A stretch of 64,000 nt of DNA, taken from contig NZ_RAQH01000008.1 in NCBI RefSeq assembly GCF_003610695.1, forward strand, positions 1 through 64,000, written 5' to 3'. The notes beneath the pieces are model-generated. The model ran no database searches. It was not told the origin of the DNA and saw only the letters and a list, made by a program, of their open reading frames with translations. The translations under genes were made by a program, and so were the position numbers. This document shows, piece after piece, positions 40,806-50,312 of this stretch; the stretch's first letter is position 1; each line of letters starts with the position of its first letter. Source of the DNA: Epilithonimonas arachidiradicis. GTDB taxonomy: Bacteria; Bacteroidota; Bacteroidia; Flavobacteriales; Weeksellaceae.

Positions 40806-42245
40806 TTATAAAACTATAGTTTGTATAGAATGTGCTGGTGAAGCCAGTTTGGAAGACTTTCCTTCAATCCATAAATTAAAATCTGTATCATTATCACTTT
40901 CATTCATTACAACTACTACCAATTCCCCATTTTGATTCAAAAAACTTGTAGATAACAAGAAATCTTTGTTCGTAGAACTCCCGACACGTTGTGCATTCGG
41001 TTTGATGTATTTTGAAAGATGACCGATGTAATAATATTCGTAAGTGTAGTGCAACTCCCCTGTTCTGGTATCTGCAATAATCGGCGCAAAACAAAAATTC
41101 CCCACGTGATTTGGTCCACCTTTTTCATCCAAAAGAATATTCCAGTCTGTCCAGGCAGAGGTTCCTTTATTAAAGTCGTTGATCATATTTCGGCCGTACA
41201 ATTCGCCTAAGCTTACCTCATCAATCTTAGAAAAATCAAATTGTTCTTTGCAACCTTCTGTGAAAATAAGGAATTTGTCTGGGTAAGCTCTGTGCGTTTC
41301 TGCAAGATTATCGAATAGTTGCGATTTGTTATTCCAGGTCTCGTACCAATGGTATCCAATTCCGGAAGCGTATTTGGAAGTTTCAGGATCTTGTAAAGTG
41401 GTTGTAGCGCGTTGATACATTAGATCTCTATTATGATCCCAGATAATCACTTTTTTATCTTTGTAGCCACTTTTCCACAATGTCGGACCAAGATTTTCTC
41501 TTAGCAATTTGGCCTCTTCATCCGCTGTGTAAAGGCAAGATTCCCAGGTTTGAGTTGCCATTGGCTCATTCTGAACGCTCAGTCCCCAGACCGGAATATC
41601 TCGTTTCTCATATTCCTGAATGAACTTGATATAGTAATTGGCCCAAACCTGATAATATTTATCCAAAAGACGTCCACCTTTCAGCATGTTATTATTCGAT
41701 TTCATCCACGCCGGCGGACTCCACGGACTGAAATAAAATCTGAAATCCTTTGGATCGATAGTTTGTTGCGCTAATTTAATCAAGGGAATCTTATACTGTT
41801 CATCGTGCTTGATATCGAATGAGCTTAACGAAGTGTCATTATCTTTTACATAAGTATAGCTGTCACTGGAAAAATCGCAAGAATTCATATTGGTCCTAAT
41901 GATGTTGTAGCCCAAACCGGATTTTCCATAATAAGCTTCAATTAATTCCTTCTGCTTATCTTTCGGGAGTTTCGCAAAAACCTCGGCAGATGCATCCGTA
42001 ATGGCACCACCAAATCCTATAAGTTTCTGGTATTTGAAATCCGGATCTACGAAAACACAGATGTCGGTTTCTTTAGGTTGCGGAAAATCAATGAATTTAA
42101 CATTCGCTTTCTTGGCAAATTTTTCGTTATTTTTTTGAGAAGTCATCATAACTCTCCCCTCTTTCATTCCTTTTTTCCAATAACTCTGCGCATTGGTATT
42201 AATGATCATTCCTGTCAAAAAGCAAGATAAAATTAATCTTTTCAT
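40806..42245 (-). CDS. GH30 glycoside hydrolase (beta-1,6-glucanase/glucosylceramidase type)
   Basis: A 479-residue enzyme with signal peptide MKRLILSCFLTGMIINTNAQ and a GH30 barrel. Hallmarks are GFGGAITDASAEVF, YFSPWSPPAWMKSN, the acid/base Glu227 in SVQNEPMATQ and the nucleophile Glu330 in FTEGCKEQ. A C-terminal beta-sandwich ends it. The family covers beta-1,6-glucanases, glucosylceramidases and related exo-enzymes. The neighbouring GH16 and second GH30 favour a beta-1,3/1,6-glucan substrate. It is the last gene of the locus. Confidence 0.92.
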   Translation of the reverse strand: MKRLILSCFLTGMIINTNAQSYWKKGMKEGRVMMTSQKNNEKFAKKANVKFIDFPQPKETDICVFVDPDFKYQKLIGFGGAITDASAEVFAKLPKDKQKELIEAYYGKSGLGYNIIRTNMNSCDFSSDSYTYVKDNDTSLSSFDIKHDEQYKIPLIKLAQQTIDPKDFRFYFSPWSPPAWMKSNNNMLKGGRLLDKYYQVWANYYIKFIQEYEKRDIPVWGLSVQNEPMATQTWESCLYTADEEAKLLRENLGPTLWKSGYKDKKVIIWDHNRDLMYQRATTTLQDPETSKYASGIGYHWYETWNNKSQLFDNLAETHRAYPDKFLIFTEGCKEQFDFSKIDEVSLGELYGRNMINDFNKGTSAWTDWNILLDEKGGPNHVGNFCFAPIIADTRTGELHYTYEYYYIGHLSKYIKPNAQRVGSSTNKDFLLSTSFLNQNGELVVVVMNESDNDTDFNLWIEGKSSKLASPAHSIQTIVL

Positions 42246-42278
42246 TAGATGAAAATCTATAAAATATAGAATCGTGTT

Positions 42279-43067
42279 TTATTTATTTAATTTATAAATC
42301 CTTACATAATCGATTAAGAACTTTTGAGGATAAACTCCTGTATCGACGCCTTCTTTCCCGCCCCAATTACCGCCGACAGCTTGATTAAGAATCAAATAAA
42401 ATGGCTGATCAAATGGCCAGGCTTCATAAGTTTTTTCTGAATTGATGTAAGTAAAATACTTTTTGTTATCAACGAACATTTCTATCTTTTCCGGACCCCA
42501 ATCTGCTCTGTACACGTGAAATTGGCTGGTAGCATCTTTCACAATAATGGTATCGGTTTTTTGAGTTCCGATGATGTGATTATATTTTTTGGTATGGACA
42601 GATCCGTGGACAAAACCCTCGTTGTAACCCACGTGTTCCATTATGTCGATTTCTCCGTCGTCTGGCCATTCTTTGATATCCTTGCTCAACATCCAGATTG
42701 CAGGCCAAGTTCCTTTCCCTTTCGGTAATTTGGCTCTTACTTCTATGCTTCCATATTGAAAAGGGAAAGTTTCTTTTGTAATCAATTTTGCAGAAGTATA
42801 ATCATTCTTTTCCCATTTCTCTTTCCTGGCTTCTATGATGAGATGCCCGTCTTCTACTCTGGCGTTTTCTTTCCGATCTTTGGTATAAAACTGAAGCTCA
42901 TTATTCCCGAAACCATCACCTCCCACTTCGAATGTCCATTTTGAAGGATTAATAGTCGCTCCAGTGAATTCATCCTGAAAAATCAATTCTTTTTTCTCTT
43001 TTGCTGTGGAACAGGATATTGTTACAGACAGCAAAATTATATTAGAAAACAAAGAAATTCTTTTCAT
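42279..43067 (-). CDS. GH16 beta-glucanase (laminarinase type), lipoprotein
   Basis: A 262-residue endo-glucanase with lipobox TISCS (Cys19) and a GH16 jelly roll. The catalytic motif is Glu139-x-Asp141-x-x-Glu144 in DDGEIDIMEHVG, the insertion-bearing form (ExDxxE) common in laminarinases. WPAIWMLSKD and FYLILNQAVGGNWGG are the usual flanking blocks. It probably cleaves internal beta-1,3 bonds at the cell surface and feeds oligosaccharides to the SusCD importer. It lies between the two GH30 genes with 15-33 bp gaps. Confidence 0.93.
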   Translation of the reverse strand: MKRISLFSNIILLSVTISCSTAKEKKELIFQDEFTGATINPSKWTFEVGGDGFGNNELQFYTKDRKENARVEDGHLIIEARKEKWEKNDYTSAKLITKETFPFQYGSIEVRAKLPKGKGTWPAIWMLSKDIKEWPDDGEIDIMEHVGYNEGFVHGSVHTKKYNHIIGTQKTDTIIVKDATSQFHVYRADWGPEKIEMFVDNKKYFTYINSEKTYEAWPFDQPFYLILNQAVGGNWGGKEGVDTGVYPQKFLIDYVRIYKLNK

Positions 43068-43082
43068 ACTAATTGTTTGAAA

Positions 43083-44543
43083 TTAAAAGACAAATGTTGC
43101 GACAGATTTAGCCGTTAATGACGTAGCTGCGGTTTTATTTTTAAATCTGATATTGAAGTTTTCTGTAGTATCACCTTCATTCAGAACAATTAAACTCACT
43201 TTTCCGTCAGGCCTTTGAAACGCTACCGAACTCAGATTTCCGGGCTGCGTTGATGCAATCCTCTGAGAATTTTGTGGAACAAATTTAGAAGCCTGAGCGA
43301 TGATGTAATACGCTACATTTTTTGTAAACATTTCACTGGAATTAATTGTAATGGCGCCTTTACATTCTGTACATCCACCTGTTGTATGAGGATTAAATGA
43401 GGCATCATTAGCAACGTTCCATTCCAGGGCTACCTTGCTCCAGTTTCTCATAGAACCAATGATAACATTTTTCATATGCCAAACAAAATCTCCTGAAAAT
43501 GAAGAATTAGCACCAGTCCATTGTTCTGTAAAATATAAATTCTTGCTTGGGAAAGCTAAATGCACGTTACTCAAAACCGAGATATTCCCTGCATAAAGAT
43601 GAAAAGCTGAACCGTCAACATATTTTGCTGCTTCGGCATCGGCTAAGATATCCATTGGATAATCCGGCTTATCACAATTGTGATCGTAAAGAATGATTTT
43701 GGTATTGATATTAGCCGCGTGAAATGCCGGTCCCAAATGATTTTTAATAAATTCCCCTTGTTGTGCAGAAGTCATATACATACTTGGGTTATTGCCCGGA
43801 TGCAAAGGTTCATTTTGGGGCGTTATAGCATCAATCGTGATTCCCTGCGCTTTCATTGCTTGGATGTACTTTACAAAATATTGAGCATAAACACCATAAT
43901 ATTGAGGTAACAGACTGCCACCAATGCTACTTCCGTTATCTTTCATCCAGACAGGCGGCGACCAAGGCGTTGCAATTATTTTGATATTAGGATTGATTGT
44001 CAGGATTTTTTTCAGCATATCAATCACTGCCTGATCTTTTGCTAATGAAAATTGAGAAAGTGATGGATCTGTCTGGCCTGCAGGCATATCGTTGTATGAG
44101 AACACATCACTGTTAAGGTCGGAAGCTCCAATACTTAATCTCAAATAGCTTACAGCTATAGAACTGCCATTATTTGAAAAAAGATCTTGCAAAAGTTCCT
44201 CCTTCTTAGTTACTGATAATTGATTGATTACTTGAACACTTCCGCCAGTTAAAGTATAACCAAAACCATCAATCATTTGATATTTCTGCTCTGAATCAAC
44301 ATCAATAGTCTGATAATTATTAGAAGCATTTTTGAAATAAATATCGTTTTGTTTCTGAAGTTTAACTGTCTCATCAGCTTTTGTTAGCCAGACTGTTGCT
44401 GACGTATAGTTTCCATTGTCTTCTCCATTATCACCTGGAGGGTTAGTTTGATCCTCTACACTGCTGCTTTGACAAAACAAGAGAGAAAAGAAAGTAACTC
44501 CTAAGAAAAACAATTTATTAGGAAAAATTTTATTATTGTACAT
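43083..44543 (-). CDS. GH30 glycoside hydrolase, surface lipoprotein type
   Basis: A 486-residue GH30 with lipobox LLFCQ (Cys24) followed by an acidic linker (VEDQTNPPGDNGEDNGNY), a layout seen in surface lipoproteins. Core motifs are GFGYTLTGGSVQV, IATPWSPPVWMKDNG, acid/base Glu245 in PQNEPLHPG and nucleophile Glu340 in LYFTEQWTG. It is clearly distinct from the GH30 at 40806-42245 and probably belongs to a different subfamily, so the two may cut different bonds or ends of the same glycan. It is the first gene after the internal terminator. Confidence 0.92.
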   Translation of the reverse strand: MYNNKIFPNKLFFLGVTFFSLLFCQSSSVEDQTNPPGDNGEDNGNYTSATVWLTKADETVKLQKQNDIYFKNASNNYQTIDVDSEQKYQMIDGFGYTLTGGSVQVINQLSVTKKEELLQDLFSNNGSSIAVSYLRLSIGASDLNSDVFSYNDMPAGQTDPSLSQFSLAKDQAVIDMLKKILTINPNIKIIATPWSPPVWMKDNGSSIGGSLLPQYYGVYAQYFVKYIQAMKAQGITIDAITPQNEPLHPGNNPSMYMTSAQQGEFIKNHLGPAFHAANINTKIILYDHNCDKPDYPMDILADAEAAKYVDGSAFHLYAGNISVLSNVHLAFPSKNLYFTEQWTGANSSFSGDFVWHMKNVIIGSMRNWSKVALEWNVANDASFNPHTTGGCTECKGAITINSSEMFTKNVAYYIIAQASKFVPQNSQRIASTQPGNLSSVAFQRPDGKVSLIVLNEGDTTENFNIRFKNKTAATSLTAKSVATFVF

Positions 44544-44657
44544 TTTTAATAGATTTATTGGAAATCAACAGCTTCCGAAGAAAATTGTATTGGAATTAAT
44601 CATTTTCCAATACAGCTCTCTTTTTAAAAGAGAAGCTTAATTGATGTTAAATTGAAT

Positions 44658-44693
44658 GTAAAAAAATGAAAGAGGTTTTTTAGGACCTCTTTC
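44658..44693 (-). terminator. Terminator inside the polysaccharide locus
   Basis: GAAAGAGGT (44668-44676) pairs with ACCTCTTTC (44685-44693). On the minus strand ATTTTTTTAC follows. It lies 25 bp past the stop of the glycan-binding-type lipoprotein and 114 bp before the first GH30, so it separates the binding/import genes from the enzyme genes, fully or partly. Confidence 0.8.
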
Positions 44694-44718
44694 ACCCTAA
44701 GAATATGATAAGAAAAAA

Positions 44719-45600
44719 TTAGTTCACTCCTCTGAATTCTATCTTAGTAATAGAAATCCCGTCTTTCATATCTTCACCACCAGATCTGATGGCAAAGTAT
44801 GCAATACCTGTTTTGGTAGCCGTAAAAATACCATCAGGGTTATTAGAATTTTTAGATCCTACGTTTGAAATTTTACCTTCAAAAGCAGATGTTCCGCTAC
44901 CTGCCCAGGTATTGATTCCTCTTAACCAAGTTTTGTCATCGCCATCTCCAGTATAATCATTATTGGCTGTAGGTTTTGTATAACCAACGTAGATTTCAAA
45001 CCATGTATTAGATACCCCTTTAGAACTTACTACAGCATCAGCTTTATACTTGCGTCCTTCTACAACATTTACTTCCTGATACATTACATTTCTATTCCAT
45101 TTTGTTGCTGTGAAAGTAGCCTGGCCAGTTCCCCAAGTCCAAAGGGCGAAACCTTCAGTTCCATTAGGATTAGGAAAAGTCAATGACCATTTTGCTACAT
45201 CTGTAGCATCCGCAAATTTTCCTCCTTGGATCATATTTCCTGCGGCAGGATCAGATTTGTCAACAGTAATAGTTTGACTAGCAGTTCCACCAACCATTCC
45301 GCCTTGTCCGATAATCTGATGCTGAATGGTATAAGTTCCTTCATCCGGAATAAAGACATCATAGATGTTTGGTCCAGCACCAAATCCACCTCCGTCTCCT
45401 AAATCCCATTTGGATGTAAGAAAATTATTATTTGAAGAACTTAATCTATAATGATTCTCAGATGTTTTAGTAACTGTAAAAGAAGCATCAGAATTTGTTG
45501 GTGTTAGTCCATTTCCTTCACCGTCTATATTATCAGGAACACAAGAGTATGCTAATACAACAAAACTCAAACAAATTGCATGTTTTAAATATTTATTCAT
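44719..45600 (-). CDS. Surface glycan-binding-type lipoprotein (PKD plus C-terminal beta-sandwich)
   Basis: A 293-residue lipoprotein with lipobox AYSC (Cys20). A PKD-like domain follows at about 35-115 (LSSSNNNFLTSKWDLGDGGGF, DEGTYTIQHQIIGQGG). A C-terminal CBM4-like beta-sandwich covers about 120-293 (NMIQGGKFADATDVAKWSL, NVMYQEVNVVEGRKYKADAVV, GIAYFAIRSGG). It sits directly after susD, where SusE/F-type surface glycan-binding proteins are found, so it probably helps capture the glucan. It has no catalytic motif. Confidence 0.8.
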   Translation of the reverse strand: MNKYLKHAICLSFVVLAYSCVPDNIDGEGNGLTPTNSDASFTVTKTSENHYRLSSSNNNFLTSKWDLGDGGGFGAGPNIYDVFIPDEGTYTIQHQIIGQGGMVGGTASQTITVDKSDPAAGNMIQGGKFADATDVAKWSLTFPNPNGTEGFALWTWGTGQATFTATKWNRNVMYQEVNVVEGRKYKADAVVSSKGVSNTWFEIYVGYTKPTANNDYTGDGDDKTWLRGINTWAGSGTSAFEGKISNVGSKNSNNPDGIFTATKTGIAYFAIRSGGEDMKDGISITKIEFRGVN

Positions 45601-45611
45601 AATTCAAAAAA

Positions 45612-47174
45612 TTAATAGTTAGGGTTTTGTTTCAATGCTGTATTAGGTAATTCATTAAATGGAATAGGCATAATCTCATTTTTTCCACTAACAAAACCTT
45701 TTGCCGCTAATTTAGTTGGAGCATCTCCCCATCTGACAAGATCAAACCAACGATGTCCCTCACCCGCTAATTCTCTCCTTCTCTCATCTTTAATTGCCTG
45801 CATAGAAACTGGTACAGAAGAAAGTCCAACTCTGGCTCTTACAGCATCTAATAATGCCTGGGCTCTTGTGCCAGTTCCCCCTAAAGCTTCTGCCTCCATT
45901 AAATATGTATCAGCCAATCTAATTGCAATATAGTTTTGACGGAAATTTAGCTCAGTTGCTCCAGGGAGAGAACTTCTTAGATTATTAGTAGGTAAATATT
46001 TATTTAGAAAATAACCTGTGTCTGCATAAGCTGGGCTATATGTAATTTTACCTTCGGCAACAAGTTGTTTAGCATTAAATACTGTTACATCTAATCTTGG
46101 ATCGCCTTGCATAAAATTAACAAAGTCATCAGTTACCGTATTGAATGCCCATCCTGAATACAAATCAGGAGCATCATTATTCGGGAAATCTTTTTTAACT
46201 GAGTAAGATCTCGGTCCAACCATTATATTAATAGAATTACCTTCATCTTTTCCTTGTCCCCAGAATCCCCAATCAGAATTTGCCTTGTTGGTATGCATCA
46301 CTTCTAAAATAGATTCTGATAAAAACTTATATCTGTTAGGATCTGGATCAGTTTCTAAACCAACTTTAAACAAGTCAGCATAATTCTCTACAAGTTTATA
46401 TCCAAATTGACTTGTTCCACCAGGAACACCATTCACTTCTGCAAATTGCTCTGCTGCTTGGGGCATTTTTTTATCATACAGATAAATCTTACCTAATATT
46501 GCTCTAGCAGTACCTTGAGTAATTCTACCTTTATCATTGGTATCCGCTTTAAACATCAAATCTGGAATGGCAGCTGTTATATCGCTTTCGATTTGTGCAT
46601 ATACCTCACTTGGTTTTGCTTGAGGAATATTCCAATAATCATCATCGAATTTGATATAATTCAATATTAATGGAATATTTCCGAATATTCTGACCAATTC
46701 GAAATAGTATAATGACCGTAAAACTTTAGCTTCTGCAATGAATCTCTTTTTTAGATCATCATTCATATTTGCGGCCGGGACTCTTTCAATCAGCAAATTG
46801 GCTCTTGCAATGCCTTGATAATAATCCTTCCAATAGCTAGAAGGCATAGTGTTTGGATTTATGGTATAATTGTTAATACCCTGGATACCTGCGCCATCAT
46901 TAGAATTTCCTCCACCAGAATAAATATCATCTGATCCCGCGTTAAAGAAAGTCACAGTATTTTCAAAACCTCCGGAATACTTTCTCAAAACATCATAAAC
47001 AGACACTAAGGCGCTGAAAGATTGTTGTTCATTTTGGAAATATAAATCTGAATTGAATGATCCTGAATTCTGTACATCATCCAGATATGCATCATTACAA
47101 GCGATATTAGTAAAACTTAAACCAGTTAAAAATGTAATGGCAAGTCCTTTATATAAAATTTTATTATTTTTCAT
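45612..47174 (-). CDS. SusD/RagB-family glycan-binding lipoprotein
   Basis: A 520-residue SusD-like protein with lipobox TNIACN (Cys26). The tetratricopeptide-like core shows FIAEAKVLRSLYYFELVRIFGNIPLIL, then ARAILGKIYLYDKKMPQAAEQFAEV. The C-terminal signature follows (RLADTYLMEAEALGGTGTRAQALLDAVRARVGL, ERRRELAGEGHRWFDLVRWG). It forms the lid over the SusC channel and binds oligosaccharides. It is 12 bp downstream of susC. Confidence 0.95.
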   Translation of the reverse strand: MKNNKILYKGLAITFLTGLSFTNIACNDAYLDDVQNSGSFNSDLYFQNEQQSFSALVSVYDVLRKYSGGFENTVTFFNAGSDDIYSGGGNSNDGAGIQGINNYTINPNTMPSSYWKDYYQGIARANLLIERVPAANMNDDLKKRFIAEAKVLRSLYYFELVRIFGNIPLILNYIKFDDDYWNIPQAKPSEVYAQIESDITAAIPDLMFKADTNDKGRITQGTARAILGKIYLYDKKMPQAAEQFAEVNGVPGGTSQFGYKLVENYADLFKVGLETDPDPNRYKFLSESILEVMHTNKANSDWGFWGQGKDEGNSINIMVGPRSYSVKKDFPNNDAPDLYSGWAFNTVTDDFVNFMQGDPRLDVTVFNAKQLVAEGKITYSPAYADTGYFLNKYLPTNNLRSSLPGATELNFRQNYIAIRLADTYLMEAEALGGTGTRAQALLDAVRARVGLSSVPVSMQAIKDERRRELAGEGHRWFDLVRWGDAPTKLAAKGFVSGKNEIMPIPFNELPNTALKQNPNY

Positions 47175-47186
47175 TTTTTCTTAAAA

Positions 47187-50105
47187 TTAAAATTGAATAT
47201 TAGCTCCTATTAAGAATGTTCTTGCTTGTGGATAATAAGCTCTATCAATACCAATGATATCTTGTTCTGAATTATTTCTTCCAGCAATTTCAGGATCATA
47301 ACCAGTATATTTTGTGAATGTGAATACATTTTCACCAGTTATATACAATCTAACCTTGTTCATTCCAAAACGAGTTGTGACATCTTGAGGAATTGTATAT
47401 CCTAATTGAATGATTTTTAAACGAACATAATCTCCTTTTTGCAAATAGTAGCTTGACATCCAAGAATAGTTATGATTAGGATCGTCTCTTGTAACTCTAG
47501 GATTATCATTAGTAGATCCTTCGCCTGTCCAACGATCCAAAATTTTTGTTTGATAATTAGCATCAAGCATATCAAGTCTTCTTAACCCTTGGAAAATTTT
47601 GTTTCCAGCTTGCCCCTGTGCAAATGCCATAAAATCAAAATTCTTATAATTCAAATTAAGAGTTAGTCCAAACGTATATTTTGGAATTGAACTACCTAAA
47701 TTAATTTTATCATTGTCATCGATTTTTCCATCTCCATTGTTATCTTGCCAAATGAAATCTCCTGGTTTAGCATTTGGTAATAATAATTGCCCATTACCAT
47801 TAACATAAGAATTGATTTGTGCCTGATTTTGGAAAACTCCACTATAAGTTTGTCCATAGAAAGATCCATAAGGTTGCCCAACTTCTACTCTAGAAACAGG
47901 TCCCATTGTTTGGAATGAAGCAAGATTAAAATATTCGATATCATCTTCCAGTCTCAACACCTTATTCTTAATAGTTGCAAAATTCCCATTAACTGATATT
48001 CCAAAATCATCCCAGTTCTTTTTATAACCCAATTCAATTTCAAGACCTGAGTTCTCCATATCTCCGACATTTGCCCAAGGTAAATTAGGCACACCTATAT
48101 AACCAGGGACGTTGATTTGTCGCAAGATATCTGTTGTTTTCTTTTTATACCAATCGGCTGTGAACGTAAAATTATTTAATAGTTTGAAGTCAGCAGCAAT
48201 ATTTAACTGGCTTGTTTCTTCCCATTTTAGATTAGGGTTTTCCAAAGTACTTGGAGCATATCCGATAATGATATTGTTTCCGGAATTAGTGTAATTACTT
48301 CCGGAAACCATAAAGTTGGCAAATCTAAAGTTATCCATTTCATCATTACCTAAAACTCCATAACCTCCTCTAAGTTTTACAGTATTAATAATTTTATTCT
48401 CTGGCCAGAAATTCTCTTTATTAATATTCCATCCTAATGACATTGAAGGGAAAGTTCCCCAATGCTTGTTAGTTGCGAATTTCGAAGAACCATCTCTACG
48501 AATAGTTCCTGTAAATAAATATTTATCTGCATAATCATAGATAATTCTACCAAAATAAGATGCTTTATGAGTTCTTATCCCATCCCATCCTGTAGCAGTA
48601 ATATTATCTTGAGGAATATCAAAATTGAATGAAGCATCCTGCCAGTTATCAATTGGTAAATTAGTATAAGTTAAGCTTGCTCCACCAGAAATATTATATT
48701 CATAGACTCCCTGACCTACTAACACACTTAAGTTATGATCACCAAATCTATTTTGATAAGTAAGAGTATTTTCCATACTCCATTCAAATTTATTTTGATC
48801 AACTTTATTTAAGTTATTGAACGTAGTATTATTATAATTAGGGCTTAAGTAATATTTTGGAGTAAATGCACGGCTTCCCCAATATGACTTTTTACCATTC
48901 AAGCTTGTTTTGAATGTAAGCGTTTTATGAAGTTTTAATTCTGCAAAAATGTTGGCTACAAGATCATCAGACCAACCATAATTTCCTTGTTGCAAATAAC
49001 GGAAAGCGCGTGGATTGGTCATTTCTTGATTGACATATTGAGAAATACCATATGGATTACCATTAGGATCACGGATAATATATGGATTGGTATAACCACT
49101 TGGATTAACCATTGACCAATCTGTTACCACAACGGGGGTCGTAGGATCTAAGTTGACAGCAGAAGCTAAAGGTCCTCCAAATTCTTCATTAGCACTAATT
49201 CCTTGAGATTTTGTGTGTGTGTAGGCAAACGTCTGACCTATCGTTAAATAATCAGTAACTTTATGTGTTGAGTTTAATCTGGCATTTAGTCTTTTGTAAT
49301 ATGATATGTCACTCATAACAATTCCCGTCTGATCAAGATATCCAAAAGAAGCATAATAAGTAGATTTTTCGTTTCCTCCTGTTATACTCACCTCGTGATT
49401 AGACTTCTCTCCTGTCCCAAAAATTGTATCTTGCCAATCTGTTCCTTTCCCAAATTTTGACGGGTCAGAATAACGGATTGGCTTACCGTCATTTGAAAAA
49501 GCTTCATTAATAATTGTTGCGTATTCTGTTGCATTTAAAAGGTCAAGCTTCCTTGCTGCATTTCCAAATCCATAGAAACCGTTATAAGAAAGATTAAGTT
49601 TTCCTTTTTTACCTTTTTTAGTTGTAACAAGAATAACCCCTTTTGCTGCTGAAACCCCATAGATTGCAGACGAAGCTCCATCTTTAAGCACCTCAATACT
49701 TTCAATATCAGATTGATTTAACCAACCAATATTATCAACTACAATCCCATCAACAACCCACAAAGGACTATTACTACCCGCACCAAAACTTGTAATACCT
49801 CTCACACGAACTGTAGCTGAAGAACCAGGCTGTCCGGAATTGGTGACAACAGATACCCCGGCTGCTCTACCTTGTAATACCTGTTCTGGTTTACCCGCAG
49901 GGATGTTCTCGATATCCGAAGCTTTAATACTTGCAATGGCTCCTGTCACATTGCTTTTCTTTTGAGTCCCATAACCGATAACGACCACTTCTTCTATGGT
50001 TTTTTCTTTAGAAGTAGTATCGCTTACCTGTTGCTGAGCTGAGTAGTTGGCTGTGAAGTAAAGTACAGCTGCTAACCCAAGACATTTTGAATACTTTAAG
50101 TTCAT
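47187..50105 (-). CDS. SusC/RagA-family TonB-dependent receptor
   Basis: A 972-residue outer membrane transporter with signal peptide MNLKYSKCLGLAAVLYFTANYSAQ. The TonB-box-like TIEEVVVIGYGTQKKSNVTGA comes straight after it, then the plug (VLQGRAAGVSVVTNSGQPGSSATVRVRGI, PLWVVDGIVVDNI, GASSAIYGVSAAKGVILVTTKKG) and a 22-strand barrel ending in RTFLIGANIQF. The usual N-terminal carboxypeptidase-regulatory-like domain found in most SusC proteins is absent. It imports glucan oligosaccharides with SusD and is the first gene of the locus, with a promoter at 50143-50171. Confidence 0.95.
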   Translation of the reverse strand: MNLKYSKCLGLAAVLYFTANYSAQQQVSDTTSKEKTIEEVVVIGYGTQKKSNVTGAIASIKASDIENIPAGKPEQVLQGRAAGVSVVTNSGQPGSSATVRVRGITSFGAGSNSPLWVVDGIVVDNIGWLNQSDIESIEVLKDGASSAIYGVSAAKGVILVTTKKGKKGKLNLSYNGFYGFGNAARKLDLLNATEYATIINEAFSNDGKPIRYSDPSKFGKGTDWQDTIFGTGEKSNHEVSITGGNEKSTYYASFGYLDQTGIVMSDISYYKRLNARLNSTHKVTDYLTIGQTFAYTHTKSQGISANEEFGGPLASAVNLDPTTPVVVTDWSMVNPSGYTNPYIIRDPNGNPYGISQYVNQEMTNPRAFRYLQQGNYGWSDDLVANIFAELKLHKTLTFKTSLNGKKSYWGSRAFTPKYYLSPNYNNTTFNNLNKVDQNKFEWSMENTLTYQNRFGDHNLSVLVGQGVYEYNISGGASLTYTNLPIDNWQDASFNFDIPQDNITATGWDGIRTHKASYFGRIIYDYADKYLFTGTIRRDGSSKFATNKHWGTFPSMSLGWNINKENFWPENKIINTVKLRGGYGVLGNDEMDNFRFANFMVSGSNYTNSGNNIIIGYAPSTLENPNLKWEETSQLNIAADFKLLNNFTFTADWYKKKTTDILRQINVPGYIGVPNLPWANVGDMENSGLEIELGYKKNWDDFGISVNGNFATIKNKVLRLEDDIEYFNLASFQTMGPVSRVEVGQPYGSFYGQTYSGVFQNQAQINSYVNGNGQLLLPNAKPGDFIWQDNNGDGKIDDNDKINLGSSIPKYTFGLTLNLNYKNFDFMAFAQGQAGNKIFQGLRRLDMLDANYQTKILDRWTGEGSTNDNPRVTRDDPNHNYSWMSSYYLQKGDYVRLKIIQLGYTIPQDVTTRFGMNKVRLYITGENVFTFTKYTGYDPEIAGRNNSEQDIIGIDRAYYPQARTFLIGANIQF

Positions 50106-50142
50106 ATTTTAATTAATTTTTGTTAATCTCAAACTGAGACAA

Positions 50143-50171
50143 TAAAAGTATCTTTTTTTTTGATACAACAA
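50143..50171 (-). promoter_or_regulatory. susC promoter with embedded GTATC-N9-GATAC palindrome
   Basis: Minus-strand TTG (50169-50171), an 18-bp spacer and TACTTTTA (50143-50150) give a promoter matching the consensus in all but the last base. GTATC (50148-50152) and GATAC (50162-50166), separated by nine T residues on the plus strand, lie inside it, so a bound regulator would cover the -7 box and spacer. Confidence 0.5.
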
Positions 50172-50254
50172 AATATTTTTTTTAAAATTTTAAAATTCCC
50201 TTTGTTTATTAGAGTTTTAACGCTGTAGTTATCATATAAAATCATTATTTTTAT

Positions 50255-50262
50255 TATATTTG
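50255..50262 (+). promoter_or_regulatory. Promoter -7 box of the MFS/NrtR-like pair
   Basis: TATATTTG fits TAnnTTTG and lies 50 bp upstream of the MFS gene start. The -33 element is weak, so only the -7 box is supported. Confidence 0.4.
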
Positions 50263-50312
50263 GAATCCCCAAAATGATTCTTAATGTTAATAATAAGTTA
50301 ATGGGTGTTTAA

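Noticed and set aside
50280-50312. GTTAAT direct repeats before the MFS gene
   Set aside because: Short and AT-rich, expected by chance in this composition; not enough to call an operator.
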